From Lunasporangiospora selenospora (Eukaryota > Mortierellomycota > Mortierellomycetes > Mortierellales > Mortierellaceae): a DNA stretch of 14,992 nt. The position numbers and the translations under genes are program-made. This document shows, in pieces, positions 8,332 to 14,992 of the stretch. Below the pieces are notes generated by a model that searched no databases, was not told the DNA's origin, and saw only the letters and a list, made by a program, of their open reading frames with translations. Numbering within the stretch: the first letter of the stretch is position 1; the number at the start of each line of letters is the position of its first letter. The stretch covers positions 260-15,251 of the forward strand of contig JAABOA010000428.1 of NCBI GenBank assembly GCA_015680635.1, written 5' to 3'.

Positions 8332-11300
8332 ATGACGGCCAAACCTCGACCAACAACATCGAAATTCAATAATCTTTTCAAGTTTCGGCTGACCTCCAAA
8401 GAAACTACATTACACGAGATCCTTCGCCTCGATTCCGCTCAACCATCCGACCCCATCGATGCCAATGAGATTGTTCAGCAACTACTTCCAGGAGGGAATT
8501 CACTACAATCCCGACTCCGGGCGTTGGAAGAGCTTTGCGGGATTGTCCTCAACTACCCCTTCCAGCATATCAGCGAGCTTTGGGTCGCAGTCAAAGACCT
8601 GCTTGAGGCTGGAGTGCCACACAATGCGCGCAAAGCAGCTTGGAGCTTTATGATTGCTTGCATCCGTGGGCAGTTTGAAGATCTAGGCATGCTCAGAGCC
8701 ATTTTCTATCAGGCGATCAACGACCATGACATCTGGGAGGACTTTAGTGATAAACTCCAGGCTCTGACAGAGTTGACAAATAATGGACGCGACATTTATG
8801 GGTTCGAGAAGAATATCGTCCGGTTGTTGGCACACTGGATTGCGTCGAGTTTTGAACAGGCCAAAGTAGCGCAGCATGTGAGCCAGCAAAGACTTGGAAT
8901 GCAAAAATCAACGACATCATTGGCGTCGTTCAGCAGTGCTCCGCAGCTCATTCTGTTGCAGAAGCATATCCCGTATCTTGACACAACCATGGCACTCTTG
9001 ATTAATGTTGTCAAGTTCAACTTTGTGTATTTTGATGAAATCGAGGTCGCAAGTCTGCTTGAACTCTTGCACACGCTCTGTACCAATGCTCCCGAAGATA
9101 CTCATCACCTTATCGGGATCCTTGACGTCATTGTTCGATATGGATACGTCCCAGCGGAGGGGCTTGCTACTTTTCTGAAGATTCTTTGTCATATCACAAT
9201 GTCGGAGACCTATCGGGAGCAGGCCTGGACGATCACACTCAATCTAATGAAGAGCCATAGTGCACATAGCGCAATCCGACTATTATGTCTCAACCTCCGC
9301 ACAAAGAGTGATATGAGCTTGACTATAACCCAAGTGCGCGCTATCCAGGGATCGGTCCGACTACTTCAGCGCTCCGTCTGGGGAAACACACCCATTGATA
9401 CTTTGTCGGTTTCCTTCTCAACCATCCTCTGGTCACTCAAAAGCGCTATCAGCTTCAATTCGCGCTTGGTTGACCTTGATATTATTCAGAGCTTGACGAT
9501 GTTACTGGACTCGCGCTTAAACGAACTTGGAGAGTTAGAGCTTGAAATCATCCTTGATATAATGCAGGGGTTGATGCCGGTTCTTGACGAGAAATCTGCC
9601 ATTTCCGACCATGCACAAGCCAAGCCCTTTGTACTGGCGATTGAGCGCCTTCACTCTGCAGGAGACTTTCAACCACAACCACAGACCCCACAGCCCCAAC
9701 AGCATCTCGCCGCTTTTCGCGATTCATATGGAATCTTAGTCGCTCGCCTCATTGATCTTCAAAGCACGAAAGCATATTCGGGGATTACTTTTCGATCAAT
9801 GATGCTTCTAGCATCGCTCCAGGACCATCTGCCTGAACAGACCATGTTGCACCTGCTCCAGTACTATTACTCAGAGCACCAGTTTTACCCATATACCCCC
9901 AACTGGCTGGACAGGCTTCGGGAACTCGTCCAAGTATCTGTGATTCGTGACAGACGACCAAGGATTCGACTACAAGCATTGGCGATTGCGCTGGACGTGT
10001 ATGAGGCCTCAGTAGAGTTTGCTCATGATGACATTATTTCGGCAGTTTTCATGGATCTCTTTGACCACATGAACGTCGAGACGGATTCCGCTCTTGCCTC
10101 CAAAACCACCGAGCTGCTTATTAGTGCCACGAGGTTTGCATCTGATGAATTGTTTCCGAGACTGCTGGACAGGATTGTACAAGGTATCCGTTGCACTTGC
10201 CAGACTCCCAAGCCGACCACAACAAATACTGCTTCACAGCCATCCCTTGTTTCACGGCTCGGTATGGCCTCATCCTTGTCATCAAACGTGCAGTCAACCC
10301 ATCGGACCCCTGACCCTCCTATTGCGTGTCAATCGCTCCATACCGCCATTGGAATGATCGACCTATTCCAGTATGCGATCTATGATCCGAACGGTGCCTC
10401 GCGAGTAGACGAACTCTTTAGTCTTTTGGTCGGCCTGGCTATCAATCATGGCATCCACAAGGCAACCAGACTGGTTCTCCTTGATTTTTTGCTATGTCTA
10501 CGAGTTGATCTGGACCACAGAATATTCTGTTCAAGTGCAAGCACATTGGAAAGCATGACTGCAGCTACTGAGCAGCTCCTTAGCGAGGACACAAGGCATG
10601 ACCGAGTACCAGGGATGAGCACTGGAGTTGGAGCAGGCCCTGTTGCAGGGAGTGGAGGTCATCGTGGATCTGTTCATTCGACCTCTGGTACAGGTATCTC
10701 AATATCAGGCCTCGTTGCTTCATCTTCCTCTCATCCGTCGCTCAATTGGACACCAGTAGTACAGAGCAGAGGGATGCAGGCCAGCCCTTATGTGATTTCT
10801 TATCTGGAAATTGCATCAACCACTGTCGACAATCCAGCAAATGATGCGCCCCCTGCTCCTCTTGTTGGTAGCGCCAAAGTGATACTCAACATCCCGCTTT
10901 ATATGACAGGGGTTCTGTCAATTCTCGAACAAGAGCGGGATTTTGAAATCTATTCATTCGTGATCCAAAAATTACCGACGCAACTCTTCAATAAGCACCT
11001 GTTTTGTAATAGCTCGGAGCAGGTCATCAAACTCCACAACTTGTTGGTAGAGATGACCCTAAAGGACAAGATCCCCGACTCTCTGAGAAACTTGCCGCTC
11101 AGCGCCAGGAGACACAACATCCATATTCTGGCATACAAGGTTTTGGTGATTCTTCTCTGTTATCACAGCAAATTCAGTACTAAGGAGCTTCACGATCTTG
11201 TTCATTCGTTTGTCGTGGGACTGCAGCGCCAGGCAACTTGTGCAAAGATTTGTATCCACGCCCTTGTTGTCTGCTGCTACGAGCTCCCGCTCTCGATGTC

Positions 11301-14300
11301 AAAGCATCTCTCGGGAACAGTTCTTAAACTATCTCAGATCATGTCTACAGCAACGATCAGTGTCCATATCCTTGAGTTTCTGTCGACGGTCGCACGATTG
11401 CCAATGCTGTATGCCAACTTTGTGGAGGGAGATTATAAACGCGTCTTTGGAATCGCTTTAAAGTATATCCAGTATACCCACAGCGTTGCTGGCAGTGCAC
11501 AAGGAGCTACTACATCATCGACATCTGGATCGGCGACATCGTCCTCGGGATCACTTTCATCGCAACAGCAACCGACTGCAGGTGCGAAAGCACTCCTGCA
11601 GTATGTTCTAATTATGGCATACCAGGTGATTGATGTTTGGTTTATGTTGCAGCGTTTGTCTGAGCGGAGGAAATATGTACCATACATCATCCGAAATCTT
11701 CTTATGGCCAACGAGCATGGGAAACGACTTGATGAGCAAACCGAGACCTGCTTGGATATGTTGGCAAGGTACTCTTACGCCAATTGCGAGCCCAAGCCCA
11801 AGCCCTCATTAACCCAGCAAATCCTTCTCGGGTCTCCAGGCAAGAACAGCAAAGTGGTAACCAAGACATGGCTCCAAGGAAATGCATTTATCACCGCGCG
11901 AACGGCTCAGAGCATTGGCTGGGCTGAGGTCACAATCCGTCGAGCCTCGGGTACTGTTTCGTTCTTGTTGAAGATTGAAAATGAGATGTTTATGAATTCT
12001 TCCGATGAGCTCGATTTCCAGGCTTTACCAGGCTTGTTGAGACTGCAGGAGACACAGACAGCTGCAGCTGCAGCTGTAGCGGGGTCATTGGGGGCGACTG
12101 GAGTAGAGGGGTCAATTGGACAATCAGGGGCAGAGGGAGAGGGAACAATCGGCATTTCCGAACAGTCATTATCGAATGTTACTACAGGCGAAACTTCGGC
12201 TTTGACCTACGAGAGGGATCGGGCAAGCATAGACCCAGCTTTGGCAGACCAGGCGGAGGGAGGGGAAGGCCATGCTCAGCATCTTATGGTGCTCTCTAGC
12301 CTTCCTCATCGACTTAGTGAGGGCCGCGCTCCATGGTTCTCGCCAAAATCAACGCCTCACCATACACCACAACACACCCCGCTTCAATCCCCTTTGCAAA
12401 CGCCAAGACATACACCCCATCACACACCCAAGGTATCTCCCCTCCCCTCGGGCGACAACACGCCCTCAAGTTCGCCTCCGTCTCGTTCGTTTTTAAGCAC
12501 GGCTGTATCGAAGCTCGTCTTTGAAGGAGGCCACCATCGTGTCCAGACGGCCCCGACGGAGCATGTGGCAGTATTCACGCCGACCTCTTTGCATCCACTC
12601 GAGAGTGCAGGCCCTCCAGCCCATAGCCAAGACGATGGTTCTGGGGACATGGACAAGCACAACCACTCCGGAGCCGCTCAATCACATGTGGAGCATTCCT
12701 CTCTTGGCGGGCCATTCACATCCACGTCTACATTTGCAGCCTCGGGTGTCCTCACAAGTCTCGGCCGGTCCAAGTCAGCCTCAGACCACTCGGGAGTTAC
12801 CACCAAGGGTGCGGCCACGAAGCAGGGCGAAGCTAGTCAAGGAATACTTGGCGGTGCGCTCGAGCAGACAAAGTCGATCCTGTCTCATTCTGTCAGTGGT
12901 TTGAAACGGGATGATGCACGTCGGTCAAGCTCAGTGGTGTCATCGCGCAACAACAGCATCAACTCGGTTATTGGGAGGGCACAACGATATGCACACCTTC
13001 ATGATGATCACCGAGCACCACCTCCTGGAGTTAGTGAGAACACAGGTAGCAGTGCAGACGCATCGCGATCGTTTTCAAAGGCTAGGACAGAGACATTTGT
13101 GGATCCCAGCTTTTTGTTCATGCAACTGTCATCGTTTCCAGACATGATGGCACGCGAAGTGCCTATTCTGTTGGCAGAGGATGATGCGACGGCGCGAGCT
13201 CTGGGAGTGCTGGATCGAACTCCTGTCGTGGACTTTCACAAGGTAGGCGTCCTTTATGTCGCCAGGGGTCAGACAAAGGAAGCTGATATTCTGGGCAACA
13301 CACATGGCTCGGCCGAATACACAAAGTTCTTGACAGGACTGGGCACATTAGTGAAGCTGAAGAATGCCAAGATTTACGCTGGCGGTTTGGATCTAGAGAT
13401 GGACATTGATGGCGAGTACTCGTATTCTCACCAGGATGAGATTACACAAATGATCTTTCATGTTGCGACTATGATGCCCAATTATCCACACGACCCGCAG
13501 TTCAATGGCAAGAAGCGACATATTGGTAACGACTGGGTGACAGTTGTTTATAACGATTCTGGCGCAGACTATGACTTTGGAACAATATCGGGACAGTTCA
13601 ACTTTATCACATTGGTCATCACCCCTGTTTCCATGGCGTCAGTCACCTATACAGATACAACAAGCCGCGCTCTGCAGCAACAAACCCAAGAACGAGCGAC
13701 AGGCGACAGCCACGAGGACCGAGCAACTGGTCAGAGCATCATCCCCACCGTCTCTGTGCAGAGCGCTTCGCCTGTGACGACAGTGCCTAGCAGTAGAAGT
13801 CCACAGCCATTCAAGAACGTGTGGTTCAAGATGGTGATGCTGCGTCGACCCGATATGCCCGAGATTGGACCGCTCGCAACGCCCAAGATCATCAGTGCAT
13901 CTGAGTTGGCACCATTCACACGCCAGGTGGCATTGCATGCCAACATTTATGCTCAAGTATACTATCAGAACCTCCAGAATCGAGTCGAGTATGTGTCCAA
14001 CTGGCAAGAGCGGCTCCGACAGATTAAGCGCGTCAGGGAGCGACTGACGGGTGGAGCGACTGGAGGAGCTGGCCCGGGTGGCTCTAGTGGAGGTGGAAAC
14101 TCCTCGTCAGGAACTGGTATTGGAGGAGGACCTAGCGGCGCGACAGGGGGCGGTGGAGGCGGGTCGATGTCAAAGCCGGGAGGAGCTGGAGGCAACAGTG
14201 GAGGAGGAGGAGGAGGCAATAGCTCAAGCATTAGTATGGGCTTGGGTCTGGGTCTTGGCCTTGGCTCATCCTCATCCTCGTCATCGGCCACAGCTGGATC

Positions 14301-14442
14301 AGGAGGCGCAGGAACAGGGTCGGGCGGAGCAGGAACGGGTGGAAATAGTGGTAATAGCAATGCAGGAGCGCAGTCGTCGTCAGGAGCTCAGGGAGGGATT
14401 CTTGGCTTGGAGCCCGTTGTCGACTTTACGCGATATGCTTAA
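8332..14442 (+). CDS. TSC2: Tuberin (TSC2) homologue, GTPase-activating protein for Rheb
   Basis: Tuberin pairs with hamartin (TSC1) and stimulates GTP hydrolysis on Rheb, holding TORC1 in check at lysosome or vacuole membranes. From ATG 8332 the protein is about 2036 aa (human TSC2 is about 1800). A helical, HEAT-like N-terminal solenoid covers 8390 to about 10200. A tuberin middle region lies at about 10790-11990, interrupted by Ser/Thr/Gln/Gly loops at 10600-10740 and 11480-11590. A disordered Ser/Pro/Thr-rich linker spans about 12010-13095. The Rap/Rheb-GAP domain starts at DPSFLFMQLSSF (13102). It carries KKRHIGNDWVTVVYNDSG with the catalytic 'Asn thumb' at 13528-13530 (Asn1733 in this numbering, equal to human Asn1643), then GTISGQFNFITLVITP. 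A 45-residue Ser/Thr/Gln insert (about 13640-13805) splits the GAP domain from RQVALHANIYAQV and the basic helix RLRQIKRVRERL. A glycine-rich tail and a conserved tip (DFTRYA) end it. No intron interrupts the gene. The start at 8332 is preferred because the conserved charged region begins there; ATG 8221 is the alternative. Confidence 0.93.
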   Translation: MTAKPRPTTSKFNNLFKFRLTSKETTLHEILRLDSAQPSDPIDANEIVQQLLPGGNSLQSRLRALEELCGIVLNYPFQHISELWVAVKDLLEAGVPHNARKAAWSFMIACIRGQFEDLGMLRAIFYQAINDHDIWEDFSDKLQALTELTNNGRDIYGFEKNIVRLLAHWIASSFEQAKVAQHVSQQRLGMQKSTTSLASFSSAPQLILLQKHIPYLDTTMALLINVVKFNFVYFDEIEVASLLELLHTLCTNAPEDTHHLIGILDVIVRYGYVPAEGLATFLKILCHITMSETYREQAWTITLNLMKSHSAHSAIRLLCLNLRTKSDMSLTITQVRAIQGSVRLLQRSVWGNTPIDTLSVSFSTILWSLKSAISFNSRLVDLDIIQSLTMLLDSRLNELGELELEIILDIMQGLMPVLDEKSAISDHAQAKPFVLAIERLHSAGDFQPQPQTPQPQQHLAAFRDSYGILVARLIDLQSTKAYSGITFRSMMLLASLQDHLPEQTMLHLLQYYYSEHQFYPYTPNWLDRLRELVQVSVIRDRRPRIRLQALAIALDVYEASVEFAHDDIISAVFMDLFDHMNVETDSALASKTTELLISATRFASDELFPRLLDRIVQGIRCTCQTPKPTTTNTASQPSLVSRLGMASSLSSNVQSTHRTPDPPIACQSLHTAIGMIDLFQYAIYDPNGASRVDELFSLLVGLAINHGIHKATRLVLLDFLLCLRVDLDHRIFCSSASTLESMTAATEQLLSEDTRHDRVPGMSTGVGAGPVAGSGGHRGSVHSTSGTGISISGLVASSSSHPSLNWTPVVQSRGMQASPYVISYLEIASTTVDNPANDAPPAPLVGSAKVILNIPLYMTGVLSILEQERDFEIYSFVIQKLPTQLFNKHLFCNSSEQVIKLHNLLVEMTLKDKIPDSLRNLPLSARRHNIHILAYKVLVILLCYHSKFSTKELHDLVHSFVVGLQRQATCAKICIHALVVCCYELPLSMSKHLSGTVLKLSQIMSTATISVHILEFLSTVARLPMLYANFVEGDYKRVFGIALKYIQYTHSVAGSAQGATTSSTSGSATSSSGSLSSQQQPTAGAKALLQYVLIMAYQVIDVWFMLQRLSERRKYVPYIIRNLLMANEHGKRLDEQTETCLDMLARYSYANCEPKPKPSLTQQILLGSPGKNSKVVTKTWLQGNAFITARTAQSIGWAEVTIRRASGTVSFLLKIENEMFMNSSDELDFQALPGLLRLQETQTAAAAAVAGSLGATGVEGSIGQSGAEGEGTIGISEQSLSNVTTGETSALTYERDRASIDPALADQAEGGEGHAQHLMVLSSLPHRLSEGRAPWFSPKSTPHHTPQHTPLQSPLQTPRHTPHHTPKVSPLPSGDNTPSSSPPSRSFLSTAVSKLVFEGGHHRVQTAPTEHVAVFTPTSLHPLESAGPPAHSQDDGSGDMDKHNHSGAAQSHVEHSSLGGPFTSTSTFAASGVLTSLGRSKSASDHSGVTTKGAATKQGEASQGILGGALEQTKSILSHSVSGLKRDDARRSSSVVSSRNNSINSVIGRAQRYAHLHDDHRAPPPGVSENTGSSADASRSFSKARTETFVDPSFLFMQLSSFPDMMAREVPILLAEDDATARALGVLDRTPVVDFHKVGVLYVARGQTKEADILGNTHGSAEYTKFLTGLGTLVKLKNAKIYAGGLDLEMDIDGEYSYSHQDEITQMIFHVATMMPNYPHDPQFNGKKRHIGNDWVTVVYNDSGADYDFGTISGQFNFITLVITPVSMASVTYTDTTSRALQQQTQERATGDSHEDRATGQSIIPTVSVQSASPVTTVPSSRSPQPFKNVWFKMVMLRRPDMPEIGPLATPKIISASELAPFTRQVALHANIYAQVYYQNLQNRVEYVSNWQERLRQIKRVRERLTGGATGGAGPGGSSGGGNSSSGTGIGGGPSGATGGGGGGSMSKPGGAGGNSGGGGGGNSSSISMGLGLGLGLGSSSSSSSATAGSGGAGTGSGGAGTGGNSGNSNAGAQSSSGAQGGILGLEPVVDFTRYA
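12340..12480 (+). repeat. Period-4 Ser/Thr-Pro array inside tuberin
   Basis: Within the disordered linker, eleven Ser/Thr-Pro pairs occur in about 47 residues, most spaced four apart (TPHHTPQHTPLQSPLQTPRH and onward). In DNA this is a degenerate 12-nt repeat built on cacaccaca-like units. Proline-directed kinases (CDK, MAPK) recognise such pairs; actual phosphorylation is inference. Confidence 0.75.
14047..14400 (+). repeat. Glycine/serine-rich low-complexity tail of tuberin
   Basis: About 118 residues are almost only Gly, Ser, Ala, Thr and Asn, including a run of alternating Gly-Leu (about 14239-14265) and a run of seven Ser (tcctcatcctcgtcatcg). The DNA is a GGA/GGC-rich cryptic repeat, so the length probably varies between strains. 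It separates the GAP domain from the last 14 residues. Confidence 0.8.
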
Positions 14443-14593
14443 AAGACGCATGTCAATGTCGATCAATGGGTTATGAGCACAAGAGGGAAGTGGTAGTTTA
14501 TATGGAACAGAGTAAGAGAGGAGAGAGGGGTACCCTTCATCTTGCGACACCTGAAGCATGCATTACAACTAATAGGCCGATAAAGCAAGATAC

Positions 14594-14599
14594 AATAAA
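14594..14599 (+). terminator. Candidate poly(A) signal of the tuberin gene
   Basis: AATAAA is found about 150 nt after the tuberin stop, inside acaataaaaaagc. It is the only canonical hexamer I saw in the 3' region. Confidence 0.5.
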
Positions 14600-14892
14600 A
14601 AAGCTAGCTGTAGTACCGGGGGCGAGTACTCGTCACTGCCACCGAGTTAATTCACCACAAAAAAAGACATGGACCGCACGAGTTGGGCGTCGTCTCTCTC
14701 ACACTCCAACATGACACTAGCTTCTTCCTGTGCTCTGTGATTTCTATCAAGGTATCTGTTTGAAGTACGCGGCGGATGGCGGCTATGCGGGAAAAAATGG
14801 GGAGAGGTGCAAAAGGGGTGAGAACGAAGGAAAAAAAAAAGAGCTGCGAAAACGGATTGGCAATGCAGGACGAGAACGCCCATGTGTTTATC

Positions 14893-14903
14893 GAGAGAGA
14901 GAG

Positions 14904-14937
<34 letters not shown>

Positions 14938-14939
14938 GA
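14893..14939. repeat. GA microsatellite
   Basis: Nearly uninterrupted GA dinucleotides run over about 47 bases, broken only by one GG step and one ACA. Confidence 0.95.
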
Positions 14940-14941
14940 AG

Positions 14942-14967
14942 GTGTATGTGTATGTGTATGTGTGTGA
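14942..14967. repeat. GTGTAT microsatellite
   Basis: About four copies of the hexamer GTGTAT (tatgtgtatgtgtatgtg) follow directly after the GA tract, making a compound purine/alternating repeat. Confidence 0.9.
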
Positions 14968-14992
14968 GAGGAGGTATGATTTCATATTGGAC

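Larger units (their letters stand above)
14443..14992. other. Tuberin 3' UTR and intergenic DNA
   Basis: I see no gene here. The stretch is purine-rich on the plus strand, and its open frames on both strands are products of simple sequence. It carries the poly(A) signal and two microsatellites. Confidence 0.6.

Noticed and set aside
13965-14360. Minus-strand proline-rich frame of 131 codons
   Set aside because: It is the antisense of the glycine-rich tuberin tail (GGN codons read as CCN).
14776-14985. Frames on both strands across the 3' microsatellites
   Set aside because: They are Arg-Glu and Ser-Leu runs translated from the GA tract, not genes.
1-14992. CRISPR arrays, prokaryotic operons, tRNA or rRNA genes
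   Set aside because: No regularly spaced repeats, ribosome-binding sites or tRNA/rRNA signatures were seen; spliced genes show the DNA is eukaryotic.

Overview
The window looks like nuclear DNA of an early-diverging filamentous fungus. Mortierella-like Mucoromycota is my best guess, but that is inference from style and not from a search. The grounds are short GT-AG introns (about 90-190 nt), fungal-type AATAAA signals, a cyclophilin A with four introns, a full-length tuberin (TSC2), which the yeast S. cerevisiae lacks, and a decayed member of what I recall as a WD40 plus ion-channel-like family expanded in Mortierella.

Layout: (1) 1-663, plus strand: the 3' end of a PP2C-type phosphatase of the mitochondrial pyruvate dehydrogenase phosphatase kind. 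One intron hides the last exon, and a normally conserved metal-binding Asp reads as Gly. (2) About 881-5153, minus strand: a heavily broken gene, tail-to-tail with the phosphatase. It carries a low-complexity Ser/Pro-rich segment with a 39-nt degenerate repeat, WD40-like beta-propeller pieces, a helical linker, the cytosolic tail motif of the channel-like family and a terminal coiled coil. Stops and frameshifts break it throughout, and the membrane core appears to be missing. (3) About 5154-6480: no gene I can support, only weak open stretches and one perfect inverted repeat. (4) 6481-7880: promoter with four ACGTAC motifs, then a five-exon cyclophilin A of 169 aa with every catalytic residue at the human numbering, then a poly(A) signal. 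(5) 8332-14442: an intronless tuberin/TSC2 homologue of about 2036 aa with an N-terminal helical solenoid, a tuberin middle region, a long phospho-site-rich disordered linker, a Rap/Rheb-GAP domain with the catalytic Asn, a glycine-rich tail and a conserved C-terminal tip. (6) 14443-14992: 3' UTR and intergenic DNA with GA and GTGTAT microsatellites.

The genes do not form a pathway. Two are metabolic or signalling regulators (PDH phosphatase, TORC1-inhibiting TSC2) and one is a housekeeping folding enzyme. I found no clearly new defence or mobile system. The most informative items are the metal-ligand substitution in the phosphatase, the channel-like pseudogene with a deleted membrane core, the ACGTAC cluster before the cyclophilin, and the conserved C-terminal tip of TSC2 held behind a glycine-rich spacer.
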